A program made the translations under genes and the position numbers. Below the pieces are notes generated by a model that saw nothing but the letters and a program-made list of their open reading frames with translations, was not told where the DNA came from and did not search any database. A stretch of 64,000 nt of DNA from Myxococcales bacterium. Lineage in GTDB: Bacteria > Myxococcota_A > Polyangia > Polyangiales > Polyangiaceae. The DNA lies in assembly GCA_025359105.1 (NCBI GenBank), contig JANYHK010000073.1, positions 1 through 64,000 on the forward strand, read 5' to 3'. Positions within the stretch are counted from its first letter, which is position 1. Every line of letters begins with the position of its first letter. Below, piece by piece: positions 54,638-63,377 of the stretch.

Positions 54638-55446
54638 GTGCGCGTCGCGACGATGTGGAACCAGTCGACGTCGCGCGTGTCGCTCCCGGCGCCGACGCGG
54701 GCGCCCCGCGCGTTGTCGAAGACCACGGGATCGGCGGCGAAGCCTTCCTCGTCGAGCTCCTGGCGCTGCCGGTCGAGCGACGTGTAGTGCGCGAGCACGC
54801 CGTAGTGATGCGCGCTGAGGGGCGCCACGGCGAAGCCGGGGCCGCGGTCGCCGCCGCGACGGATCTTCATCCAATTCACGAGATCGAGCGGGGCGCCCAC
54901 GAGCTGGCGGAGGGCCTGCCGGCCGTACCCGAGGACGCTGCGCGGAGACCACACCCGGATCTTCCACGGGCGCTCCCGGAAGGACGGGCCGTCGATGTTC
55001 AGCGTCGAGAAGAAGAACACGCCTCTCGGCGCGAGGACCCGCCGCACCGCGCGGAATACGAGGCGGCGGTCGGACGCGGACACGGCGTCGACGCCGTTGT
55101 AGCTGAACACCACCATCGCGAAGTGCGCCGCCGGGTACTCCGCCAGCGAGCGGGCATCTCCGACCGCGATCGACGCGTCGGGGTAGGCGCGGAGGCTCGC
55201 CTCGACCATGGACCGCAGAAAGTCGACGCCGCGGTACTCACTCGCCAGGGGCCGTAGGATCGGTACCGTCCGACCCATGCCGACGCCGAGGTCCAGGATG
55301 GGTCGGCCGCGAACGTGCGTGACCACGTGCTCGAGGGCCGCGCGCTCGCCCGGATCTGTGAACTCCGCGCCCCGCAGGAGATCGCGCTGGGCAGAGACCT
55401 TGGACCAGGTCGCTCGGTTAAGACTCTCTTGGCCCGCGATCGTCAT
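54634..55446 (-). CDS. Class I SAM methyltransferase
   Basis: A 270-residue protein with ILDLGVGMGRTVPIL (motif I), GVDFLRSMVEASLRAYPDASIAVGDAR and a late FVFSYNGVDAVS-like motif (VVFSYNGVDAVS). ATG 55446 was preferred, with GGAAGG about 10 bases upstream; a GTG at 55452 is possible. Substrate unknown. Confidence 0.87.
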   Translation of the reverse strand: MTIAGQESLNRATWSKVSAQRDLLRGAEFTDPGERAALEHVVTHVRGRPILDLGVGMGRTVPILRPLASEYRGVDFLRSMVEASLRAYPDASIAVGDARSLAEYPAAHFAMVVFSYNGVDAVSASDRRLVFRAVRRVLAPRGVFFFSTLNIDGPSFRERPWKIRVWSPRSVLGYGRQALRQLVGAPLDLVNWMKIRRGGDRGPGFAVAPLSAHHYGVLAHYTSLDRQRQELDEEGFAADPVVFDNARGARVGAGSDTRDVDWFHIVATRT

Positions 55447-55492
55447 CGGCACTTAGCCTTCCCACGCGCGAACGCGCTGCGCAAGCCGATGG

Positions 55493-58015
55493 CTAGAGCG
55501 CCACGATCTTGGTCGGCGACGCAGCATTCAACGGGACGATGCGTCCCGGCGGCTTGTCGGTGCACGTGCTGCGCAACGTGACCGTCCTCTCGCCGCCTGG
55601 CTCCACGTGGAAAAATTCGTCCTCGGCGGCGTAGCCGCGCGCGTCGAACGCCACGGCGAGGGCGAGCTTCTTCGTCCGCAACGTGACGCGCCACGCCCCT
55701 TTGCCGGCCGGCTCTGCGACGGCCTCGACGCCGAGGTCCCCCGCGCGCGCATGCGGGTAGCCACACGGGAAATGGAATGCACGACCGAGGCACGCCCCGG
55801 TCGGTCGGTCGACCAGGGTCCCGACGACGAGGTCGTGCCCGGGCGGACCGAAACGGTACGCGTAGGCGGTATCCGCGAATCGGCCGAGCAGCGCGTCCGC
55901 TGCCGCGTGGGTGACGCCATGGGCGGGCACTGCGATCGGGGCAACCCCTTCCGCGACCCTGACATCGCCCCGGAAGAGCGCGACGCGCACCTCGGCGTCG
56001 AGCGGCACGGGCCCGTCGTTTACGGCGTGGAAGGAGACACCGTTCAAACCCTCATCGGTCGCGAGCAGGGCGATCGGAGCGAAGGCACGCGACAGGTAGT
56101 GGTAGGCGGCCTTGGGGCGCCCGTTCGCGTCGACCACCCCCCAGCCCGCCCCCGCCCAGAGATCGCGGAGGAGCCAGACCAGCGCGCCGCGGCACTCCGA
56201 CCCGGCGCGGCGCCACTCCGACAGCGCTGCGAGCATCGCCTCGCCGGTGACGACGCGCCCGAGCTCCAGGTAGCGCGGCGCGTCGGTGCTGCGGAGGAGG
56301 GTCGGGTCCACGTCGAAGAGCCGGCGCACGTAGTGATCCCGGACGTCGTCGAAGTCCCAGGACGCTCCGCGGTCGCGGGGCACGCGCGCCTTCCAGCGCG
56401 GGTGGTTCGTCGGCGCCTCGCCGTCGCCGAGCAGGCTTTCGATCGTCTCGTCGCACGGCACGTTCGCGAACGCGAGGCACTCCGCGGTGAAGCGGACGCG
56501 CGACCGACGCGCATCCTCGAGCGGGCGCTGGTACGCGCCGACGCCGTAGTAGTGGGACACCCCCTCGTCGACCCGGAACGGAAGCACACCGCCCTCCGGC
56601 GTGCTCGCGATGTACGGCACGTCCGGGCGCGCGAGCAGGGCGATGCCGGGGAGCAGCTCGCTGAACAGCGGCCCCGACCAGTCCTTCTCGGGCAATCCGA
56701 GCATCGCAGCTTGCTGGGCAACCTCGGAGCTCCCGCAGAGGAGCGCGAGGCTCGGCGACAGCTGGAGCCTATCCATGAGCTGGGTCGCCTCGGTCCGCAC
56801 CGAGTCGGCGAACGCAGGGTCGGCGATCGGGTAGTCCATGTTCGCGAACATGAAGTCCTGCCAGACGAGGATGCCGAGCTCGTCGCACAGGTCATGGAAC
56901 GACGGCGGCGCGTACCCCATCGTGCCGCCGACACGGAGCATGTTCATGCCGGCCCGCGCGGCCATTTCGAGCGCCACCCTCAGCGCGTCGGGGCCGTCGG
57001 CGTGACCGATGACGTCGAGCGGCGTCCACACCGCGCCGCGCGCGAAGACCTCGACGCCGTTGACGCGGAAGCCGAAGGCGCCGCCGGCGCGCTCGAGGTC
57101 GATCGTGCGAAACCCGGTGCGGCCGAGGTCGAGCCGTACCGCGCCGGCCGATGTGCGCACGCCCGCGCTCACGTCGTGGAGCGCAGGCTTGCCGTGCGTC
57201 GCCGGCCACCAGAGCGCGACGCCGGGCAGCGTGAGGGTGCCACGCGCCGTGACGACGCCGTCGCTCCCCACCTCGCAGGAGAGCTCCGTCGCCACCGCCC
57301 CGATCGCGAACGAGACCCCCTCGACGCGCACCGCGCCGATCGGCGCGAGGCACAGGACGACGTCCGCCACCCCAGCCCGCCCATCCACGCGCGTCTTCAC
57401 GTCGGCCCCGACCACCGCCAGGCGCGCGCGTCGCTCGACCGCGATCTGCCGGTACGGCCCGACGGGCGCGACCGGCGGCGCCCACCCCGGGATGCGACCG
57501 AGGAGCGCCGTGCGGATCCAACGCAGCTGTTGCTGCGCCACGATCTGCGCGCGCCACCGGGGTCGCGGGCGTCGCTTCTTCAGCTCGTCGGCGATCGACG
57601 CGAAGCGGAGAACGAGCTCGCCTCGGCCGCCTCGGCCGGTCACGTCGACCGTTCGCTCGACGAACATGTTCTCCGAACGAAACAGGTGCTCGCCGTCGAG
57701 CCAAGCGTCGGCGAGCGTCGCCAGCCCGTCGAAGCGGAGGAGGACTTTCTCCACGGCATCACGGGGCGCGAGGTCCACCTCCGCGCGAAACCACCACTCC
57801 TCCGCGTCGAAGTCGCGCGGGGTCTCGAGGCTCCACGCCGACGCCGCTGCGAGCGCGCTCGCCGCGGTGCACGGAACGCGCGCGCTCGACCACTGTGTGG
57901 CTGCCTGCGCGAGCCCCGCGGGACCGTCGATCTGGCCCGGCGGCAGCGCGGCGCAGGTCCACCCGTCCGACACCGGCGCCGTCGTCGTCCCATCGATCGC
58001 GCGGATCCTCGCCAT
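55493..58015 (-). CDS. GH2 (beta-mannosidase-like) protein of the aminoacyl-carrier operon
   Basis: An 840-residue protein with the GH2 layout: N-terminal sugar-binding jelly roll (about 60-200: WSLETPRDFDAEEWWFRAEV, LADAWLDGEHLF), an immunoglobulin-like middle domain and a TIM barrel (RGAVWTPLDVIG, GMNMLRVGG, DELGILVWQDFMFANMDYP). In the barrel the acid/base motif is GSSE (Glu431) instead of GNNE, and the nucleophile appears as AEC (Glu512). It has no signal peptide, so it is probably cytoplasmic. The ATG is 2 bases after the DUF1839 stop. Confidence 0.87.
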   Translation of the reverse strand: MARIRAIDGTTTAPVSDGWTCAALPPGQIDGPAGLAQAATQWSSARVPCTAASALAAASAWSLETPRDFDAEEWWFRAEVDLAPRDAVEKVLLRFDGLATLADAWLDGEHLFRSENMFVERTVDVTGRGGRGELVLRFASIADELKKRRPRPRWRAQIVAQQQLRWIRTALLGRIPGWAPPVAPVGPYRQIAVERRARLAVVGADVKTRVDGRAGVADVVLCLAPIGAVRVEGVSFAIGAVATELSCEVGSDGVVTARGTLTLPGVALWWPATHGKPALHDVSAGVRTSAGAVRLDLGRTGFRTIDLERAGGAFGFRVNGVEVFARGAVWTPLDVIGHADGPDALRVALEMAARAGMNMLRVGGTMGYAPPSFHDLCDELGILVWQDFMFANMDYPIADPAFADSVRTEATQLMDRLQLSPSLALLCGSSEVAQQAAMLGLPEKDWSGPLFSELLPGIALLARPDVPYIASTPEGGVLPFRVDEGVSHYYGVGAYQRPLEDARRSRVRFTAECLAFANVPCDETIESLLGDGEAPTNHPRWKARVPRDRGASWDFDDVRDHYVRRLFDVDPTLLRSTDAPRYLELGRVVTGEAMLAALSEWRRAGSECRGALVWLLRDLWAGAGWGVVDANGRPKAAYHYLSRAFAPIALLATDEGLNGVSFHAVNDGPVPLDAEVRVALFRGDVRVAEGVAPIAVPAHGVTHAAADALLGRFADTAYAYRFGPPGHDLVVGTLVDRPTGACLGRAFHFPCGYPHARAGDLGVEAVAEPAGKGAWRVTLRTKKLALAVAFDARGYAAEDEFFHVEPGGERTVTLRSTCTDKPPGRIVPLNAASPTKIVAL

Positions 58016-58017
58016 GA

Positions 58018-59001
58018 TCAGCCGTCGTAGCGTCGCGCGAGGTGCAGAACGCCGTCCGCCCACGCGCGCTCGAGGTCCGAGAGCATCGGCCCCAGGTCCA
58101 CCGCCTTCTTGGCGCCGACCGCGCGCGCCGTCTTCAGAATGAGCGACTTGCTCGTGTCCGAGATGGACATGAACGAGGCCGCGCTCTCCTCGAGCCCCGC
58201 CTCTCCGTGCCGTCCGAGCCAGCGCAGGTAGAGCGACGCGAGCTCGAACGCCGAGCCGAGCTGACGGATCGTGGCGAACGCGTAGATGTGGTACGCGCCG
58301 AGCCCCTCCCCCTTCAGACGCTCGACGTCGTCACGGAGCTTCGCCGAGAAGCGCGCGATCGGGTTGTCGCTCGGGCGACGCGCGAGGTGCTTCTGGAGCT
58401 GCTCCACCGAGCGCCGCACGAGGTCGGGTGCATCCCGCCTCACGACGCGCGCGGTTCGGACGAACTCGGCGAAGAACGGCATGAACGTGGGGTCGGGGGC
58501 GGCGTCGAGGCGAAAGAGGCTCACGAAGTCGGCGCCGCCGAGCGCGTGGTAGCTGCTGTTGTGAAAGTACCCGAGCGTCCGCGCCTCCAGGTCGATCTCC
58601 TGGATCCCGATCGTCGTCTTCGTATGCTGCGTCCGGTAGTCGGTCCCCGCGGTGTCCGGCAGGAAGAAGGCGTCGGCCTCGGCGAGGACGAGCTTGCCGC
58701 CCCGCAGCATCTCCTGGGCGTTTTCGACGAGGGGCCGATAGACGTTCAGCTCCTGGACGTCGATGCCGTAGAGCGACGTGAGATCCTCGTGCGGTGGCTT
58801 GAAGAAGGTGAACTGATCCCCCTCCCAGTCGAGCCCCATCACGAAGCCCAGGCACGCATGCGGGTCGCACCCCAGCGCGTGCAAGACCTCGATCCACACG
58901 TCGATGTAGCAGTTCGACTCGCCCCACGCGCGCGACGGGCCGTGCAGCTCGTGCGGCACGTACGTCTTCGCGTCGAGGGTTCCGAGCGCCGCGATCTTCA
59001 C
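58018..59001 (-). CDS. DUF1839 protein
   Basis: A 327-residue protein starting at a GTG that overlaps the ligase stop (GTGA). It has HGPSRAWGESNCYIDVWIEVLHALG near the N-terminus and HNSSYHALGGADFVSLFRLD in the middle. DUF1839 genes recur beside amino acid:[carrier protein] ligases in other bacteria, and the family may transfer the aminoacyl group; no catalytic residues have been proven. Cys and His residues near the start (GESNCYID, HGP) could be active. Confidence 0.85.
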   Translation of the reverse strand: MKIAALGTLDAKTYVPHELHGPSRAWGESNCYIDVWIEVLHALGCDPHACLGFVMGLDWEGDQFTFFKPPHEDLTSLYGIDVQELNVYRPLVENAQEMLRGGKLVLAEADAFFLPDTAGTDYRTQHTKTTIGIQEIDLEARTLGYFHNSSYHALGGADFVSLFRLDAAPDPTFMPFFAEFVRTARVVRRDAPDLVRRSVEQLQKHLARRPSDNPIARFSAKLRDDVERLKGEGLGAYHIYAFATIRQLGSAFELASLYLRWLGRHGEAGLEESAASFMSISDTSKSLILKTARAVGAKKAVDLGPMLSDLERAWADGVLHLARRYDG

Positions 59002-59909
59002 GGCCAGAGCTTCTCCCGCACGGCCGCCGGCCACGTCTTCGGATCGAACCCGTGGTGTTTGAAGAGCGCCATGCACACGCGCTCCATCCCGAAGCCGAGG
59101 CAAGCGGTGTTGGCGAGCTTGCCGTCGGCCGTCTTGATGTCGAAGATCTTCCCGAAGTGGTCCTGATGCCAGTTGAAGGAGCAGACGGCGGTGGGCTTCT
59201 CCTCGGAGATCACCGGGATCGTAACCTCGAACTTGAGCTGCTGCTCGCGCTGCGTCGCCGCGAGCATGCGGCCGCCGCGGCCGAAGAACGGGTCGTTCGC
59301 GACCTCCGACTTCGCGGGGAGGCCGAGCGAGCGCATGATCGTCACGCCGCGCTCGAGCCACATGTTGCGCCACGCGACGACGACGTCGGGCGGGCCCACG
59401 CGGACGAACTCGCGGACGCGGAACGCCTGCATGCGCGTGGGCTCCGTCGACGGCTCGTTCCGGAAGACCCAGTTCTGCATGTCGACGAGGCGGCCGGCTT
59501 CCGGGACGGTGCCGGTGAAGCTCGGGTAGACCGGGTAGCAGGCCGCCGGCGTGAGCACCAGATCGGTCATCGTCTGGAGGTGACCCCACGACTCCCCGGC
59601 GTGCACGCGTGACGAGAGCTCGGCGTGCTCCTTCTCCTTTCCGCTGAACGAGAAGATGGTGCCCGCGAGCTGCGGGAACGAGTCGAGGAACTCGCTCTTC
59701 TCGAACACCTTGCGGTCGAGCGTCGGCGGGAACAGCATCTTCTCGGCGCCGTCGTCCTTGGCCACGCGCGAGACGTGGTCGTCGAATCGCCGCAGCACGT
59801 CCTCGAAGACCGCGTTTCGTCCGAAGATTCCCGGCACGCCGACCGGGATGATGAGCCCGGAGCCGACCAGCCCGTCGTAGAGCTCTTGCGAGGAGTACGT
59901 TGCGCCCAT
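58998..59909 (-). CDS. Amino acid:[carrier protein] ligase (SerRS-like)
   Basis: A 303-residue class II synthetase homologue with motif 2 FRNEPSTEPTRMQAFRVREFV and motif 3 CLGFGMERVCMALF (Glu276/Arg277). The three zinc ligands of the characterised enzymes, Cys-Glu-Cys, are present as Cys124, Glu167 and Cys270. It lacks the tRNA-binding N-terminal domain of SerRS, as in ligases that charge carrier proteins with glycine or alanine (Mocibob et al. type, from memory). A matching carrier protein lies 1.2 kb upstream. The GTGA overlap with DUF1839 shows translational coupling. Confidence 0.93.
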   Translation of the reverse strand: MGATYSSQELYDGLVGSGLIIPVGVPGIFGRNAVFEDVLRRFDDHVSRVAKDDGAEKMLFPPTLDRKVFEKSEFLDSFPQLAGTIFSFSGKEKEHAELSSRVHAGESWGHLQTMTDLVLTPAACYPVYPSFTGTVPEAGRLVDMQNWVFRNEPSTEPTRMQAFRVREFVRVGPPDVVVAWRNMWLERGVTIMRSLGLPAKSEVANDPFFGRGGRMLAATQREQQLKFEVTIPVISEEKPTAVCSFNWHQDHFGKIFDIKTADGKLANTACLGFGMERVCMALFKHHGFDPKTWPAAVREKLWP

Positions 59910-59926
59910 GATTCGCGTGTCCTCGT

Positions 59927-61120
59927 TCAGTCGTCCTTGAGGACGAGCAGCATCGACGCGTTCGTCGCGTAGATGCGATCGTTGCCCACCATGAGCGCCG
60001 CCGAGAGCGCATCGCGCAGGTGGCGCCCGACCGCGAACTTCGAGTCGTTCTTGTAGCCCATGATCCCGCAGATCTGGAGCGCCTGGTGGACGATCTGGGC
60101 CACCATCTGCGACGACGACACCTTCAGGTTGTTCATCTTCAGCGCGAACGCGATCGACGACAGGGCCTTGGTCCCCTGCACGTCGTCCTTCATCAGGGTC
60201 TCGCACTCGCTCGCGACGTCGTGCACGTTCGTGCGCATCGACTGGAGCATGCTCGCGACCTCGGCGAGGCGGAGCGCGCTCGGCGGCACCGTCCCCGGCT
60301 TGGCCCGCGCTTGCTGGCGCACGAACGCGCGTGCGCGCCGCACCGCACCCACGGCGATACCGAGCCATACGTTGGACCAGAGCACGTGGCTGAACGGCAC
60401 CTGGGTCTCGCTGGCGACGTCCGCGAAGGGCGTCGCGAAGATCTGGCCGTCCTCGCCCGTGGACTGGAGGAGAAACGGCGGGCTGCAGGTGCCGCGCATG
60501 CCGAGCGTGTCCCACGCCCCCTTCTGCGTGAGCGTGAAGTCCTTCTTCCGCACGAGGACGAAGATCTGATCGTTCGGTGGCGAGTCGGCGTTACGTCGAG
60601 CCTGGAAGAGGATGTCGTCCGCCTGGGCGCCGTAGGAGATCGTCGTGCAGTCCTTGTCGAGCGTGAAGCGGCCGCCGGCGCCGGGCGCGACCGCGCACTT
60701 GCTCGCGCGCATCTCACCTCCGATGCCCACCTCGCTGGTAGCCGACGCGACGAGAAGCTGCCCGCGGGTGAGCTCGGTGACGTAGTCCCGGTAATACGGC
60801 TGCCCCATCGCGTGGCGCAGGACGCTCGCCACCTGGATGTGGTGCATCGCGAAGACCATGGCGGCCGAAGCGCAGTGCTGGCCGAGCGCCTCGCACATCG
60901 CGGCGAGCTCGATCATCCCGCAGCCGAAGCCCCCGAGCTCGCGGGGGACGAGCGCGCTCATCATTCGCGCCTTCTTGAGCGCGTCGATCGCCTCCACCGG
61001 GAACCGCGCCTCACGGTCGACGGCGTCGGCCGCCGGGCCGGCGATCTCCGTGGCGATGCGCTGCACGGCTTCGAGCGGCGACGATACAGTTTCCTCGGTT
61101 TTCAACGGATGATCCCTCAT
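59927..61120 (-). CDS. Acyl-CoA-dehydrogenase-like flavoprotein
   Basis: A 397-residue protein with the acyl-CoA dehydrogenase fold: FPVEAIDALKKARMMSALVPRELGG, ALGQHCASAAMVFAMHHIQ, ATSEVGIGGEMRASKCAV and a C-terminal helical bundle with an ALQICGIMGY segment. It separates the carrier protein (1 base) and the ligase (17 bases). The expected catalytic glutamate cannot be placed with certainty. It may oxidise an aminoacyl or acyl group held on the carrier. Confidence 0.88.
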   Translation of the reverse strand: MRDHPLKTEETVSSPLEAVQRIATEIAGPAADAVDREARFPVEAIDALKKARMMSALVPRELGGFGCGMIELAAMCEALGQHCASAAMVFAMHHIQVASVLRHAMGQPYYRDYVTELTRGQLLVASATSEVGIGGEMRASKCAVAPGAGGRFTLDKDCTTISYGAQADDILFQARRNADSPPNDQIFVLVRKKDFTLTQKGAWDTLGMRGTCSPPFLLQSTGEDGQIFATPFADVASETQVPFSHVLWSNVWLGIAVGAVRRARAFVRQQARAKPGTVPPSALRLAEVASMLQSMRTNVHDVASECETLMKDDVQGTKALSSIAFALKMNNLKVSSSQMVAQIVHQALQICGIMGYKNDSKFAVGRHLRDALSAALMVGNDRIYATNASMLLVLKDD

Positions 61121-61121
61121 C

Positions 61122-61364
61122 TCAGCGATCCTTCGTGAGCTCCGTCAACGCGTCGCGAATTGCCGCGACGCTCTCGAACACCCCCCGGCGCAGCATCCGA
61201 TCGGGGAACTCGACGTCGAACGCCCCCTCGAGGGCCAGCATCACGTTGACGCTCGCGTGGGACGTCATCCCCGCCTGGTAGAGGTCGCCGTCGTCCGCGA
61301 GGGCGTCGACGTCGACCGCGAGGCGGGCGTGCTCCTTCAGGATGGCTCGAATCTGGTCTTTCAT
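61122..61364 (-). CDS. Carrier protein of the amino acid:[carrier protein] ligase
   Basis: An 80-residue carrier protein with the attachment serine in AGMTSHASVN (Ser35) and the EGAFDVEFPDRMLRRGVFESVAAI segment seen in carriers of SerRS-like ligases. It is distinct from the carrier at 36171, which has DSTG. It sits between AcpS (overlap of 4 bases) and the dehydrogenase (1 base), so it is almost certainly the partner of the ligase. Confidence 0.93.
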   Translation of the reverse strand: MKDQIRAILKEHARLAVDVDALADDGDLYQAGMTSHASVNVMLALEGAFDVEFPDRMLRRGVFESVAAIRDALTELTKDR

Positions 61365-61801
61365 CGACGGTGGGCTCCTCGCCGGCGCGCATGTGTAGAG
61401 AGGCGACTGACCGATCCCCCCGCGCGCTCGCCCACGACCACGGCGATGGCGAAGCTTCCCTCGTGACTCATGGAGACGGCGAGTGAATGCGCGCCGGCGC
61501 GGCGAGCGGCCACCGCTGCGCCGCCCGACAGAGCGACGCCACAGGCTCCGTCGGGGGCTCGGGTCACCTCGATCGACCGTGGGTCGACGCCGACGTCGCT
61601 GGCACGGAGCGCCTTGATCGTCGCCTCCTTCGCGGCGAAGCGGGCAGCGAGGCGACGGGCCGTCTCGGACGGCGACGCCAGCGCGTAGGCGATCTCGGTG
61701 GATGTGTAGATCCGCGCGAGGTAGCGGTCCCCGAACGTCCGGAGCGCGTGCTCGACCTCCGCCACGTCCACCAAGTCCGTTCCGAGCAAGATTCCTCGCA
61801 T
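61361..61801 (-). CDS. acpS: Holo-[carrier protein] synthase, AcpS type
   Basis: A 146-residue phosphopantetheinyl transferase with GTDLVDVAEVEHAL (Asp9), FAAKEATIKAL (Lys58/Glu59) and SMSHEGSFAIAVV. It attaches the 4'-phosphopantetheine arm to the carrier protein directly downstream, whose ATG overlaps its stop. The C-terminal tail is Arg-rich. It is likely a dedicated copy, since a housekeeping AcpS would normally lie with fatty-acid genes. Confidence 0.93.
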   Translation of the reverse strand: MRGILLGTDLVDVAEVEHALRTFGDRYLARIYTSTEIAYALASPSETARRLAARFAAKEATIKALRASDVGVDPRSIEVTRAPDGACGVALSGGAAVAARRAGAHSLAVSMSHEGSFAIAVVVGERAGGSVSRLSTHARRRGAHRR

Positions 61802-61867
61802 CGCGCCCTATGCAGAATTAACATACGCTGCGCCCTTCCCATCCGGGTAACCTTTCACGACTTTCCG
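61802..61867. promoter_or_regulatory. Divergent region between acpS operon and flippase
   Basis: A 66-base region that must hold or overlap the promoter of the six-gene minus-strand operon and of the flippase. It includes an AT-richer GCAGAATTAACATACGC stretch; no operator identified. Confidence 0.4.
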
Positions 61868-63361
61868 ATGGCGAAGCCCGAGGTCGACCTCGCCCCCGAT
61901 ACGGACGCGCCCAGCGCAGCCCTCCTCGCGATCCGCAACGCTCTGAAGCTGGGGAGCTCGCTGCTCTTCACGTGGGGCATCGCCCTGGGGATGCGCCTGC
62001 TCCTGCCGCGGTACCTCGGGCCGATCCGCTTCGGAACCCTGAACTTCGCCGACGGCTTCACGACCGCGTTCTTCACGCTCCTCGGGCTGGGCGCCGACGC
62101 CTACATCCGCAAGGAGGTCGCTGTTCGCCCCAGCCACGCGAGCGATTTTTTCGGCGGCACGTTCGTCATTCGCGGCGCCATGACCGCCGGCATCTTCGGC
62201 GCGATGGGGCTCGTCATGGGCCTTGCGGGCCGCTCGCCGGAGGTGCAGCAGGTCGTCTTCCTGTACGGCGCCGCGCAGTTCTTCGTGACCGCGAACGCGA
62301 CCCTGTCGGCGATGCTCCACGCGAAGGGGAGCGTGGGGGCGATGAGCGTCCTCGCCGTCGCCACCAAGATCGTGTGGGCGATCGGCGTCCTCGCGGGGAT
62401 GGCGACGAACGCCGGCCTCTGGGCCTACGCGGCGGCGTACCTCGCGTCGGAGGCCATCGAGTCGGTCGTCCTCTTCCGACTCTCCCAGAAGCACCTCGCG
62501 CTGCGCTTCCGCATCGACGGTCCGGCGACCAAGGCGATGCTGATCGCGTGCTTTCCGTACTACCTCAACACGTTCGCCACGACGGCCTACGGCAAGCTCG
62601 ACGTGTCGCTCCTCGAGTTCATGGGTAGCACCCAGGAGGTCGGGTGGTACGGCTCGTCGGTCGCCGTTGCCGGCCTCACGCTGCTGATCACCCCGCTCAT
62701 CGGCTGGGTGCTCATGCCGATGTTCGCGCGCGCCGTCGCGCGCTCGAAGGACGAGTTCCACGAGCAGATCCGCCGGTCGATGGAGCTCATCCTGACCGTC
62801 GCCATACCGGCCTCGCTCATGATCAACCTCGGGGCGGATTTCTGGATCCACCTCATCTTCGGCGACGCCTTCATGCCGGCGGTCCCAGCGCTCCGCATCC
62901 TGGCGACGATGTTCGTCCTCACCTACGTCGCCATCGTCTACGCGATCGTCCTCATCATGCTCGAACGCGCCTGGACGCTCACCAAGATCTCCCTCCTCGG
63001 CCTGGTCGTGAACGTGATCCTGAACGTGGCCTTCATCAAGCCCGCCCTCCTCCTTTGGGGCGACGGCGGCGGCGGCGCCGGCTGCGCGTTCGCGATGCTG
63101 GGCACGGAGATCTTCGTCACCGGATGCATGATGGGCATCGTCGGTCGCGTCGCGTTCGACCGGCGCAGCGTGGGGGCGATCGCCAAGAGCCTGGCGGCGT
63201 ACGGCGTCGTGTACCTCGCGCACCGCGCTCTCGCCCCGCTCGGTCCGGTGCGGCTCGTCGTGGACGGCCTGCTCTACCTCGCGATCGTGCTCGCGACCGG
63301 CGCGCTGCGCCTGCGCGAGATGATCGCCATTGCGCGTGACTCCCTCAGGAACCGGGGATAG
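61868..63361 (+). CDS. Wzx-type polysaccharide flippase
   Basis: A 497-residue membrane protein with about 12 hydrophobic segments and the RfbX/Wzx pattern: LPRYLGPIRFGTLNFADGF at the start, YYLNTFATTAYGKLDVSLLEFMGS and VPALRILATMFVLTYVAIVYAIVLIM. It moves undecaprenyl-linked repeat units across the inner membrane. It is divergent from the acpS operon and follows the polysaccharide genes, so it completes a Wzx/Wzy-style locus. Confidence 0.9.
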   Translation: MAKPEVDLAPDTDAPSAALLAIRNALKLGSSLLFTWGIALGMRLLLPRYLGPIRFGTLNFADGFTTAFFTLLGLGADAYIRKEVAVRPSHASDFFGGTFVIRGAMTAGIFGAMGLVMGLAGRSPEVQQVVFLYGAAQFFVTANATLSAMLHAKGSVGAMSVLAVATKIVWAIGVLAGMATNAGLWAYAAAYLASEAIESVVLFRLSQKHLALRFRIDGPATKAMLIACFPYYLNTFATTAYGKLDVSLLEFMGSTQEVGWYGSSVAVAGLTLLITPLIGWVLMPMFARAVARSKDEFHEQIRRSMELILTVAIPASLMINLGADFWIHLIFGDAFMPAVPALRILATMFVLTYVAIVYAIVLIMLERAWTLTKISLLGLVVNVILNVAFIKPALLLWGDGGGGAGCAFAMLGTEIFVTGCMMGIVGRVAFDRRSVGAIAKSLAAYGVVYLAHRALAPLGPVRLVVDGLLYLAIVLATGALRLREMIAIARDSLRNRG

Positions 63362-63377
63362 CCCGCGCCGGCGGCGA

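Noticed and set aside
55607-58030. An 807-residue plus-strand reading frame antisense to the GH2-like gene
   Set aside because: It is a by-product of high GC; composition is Arg-rich and no motif is present, while the minus-strand frame has a full GH2 layout.
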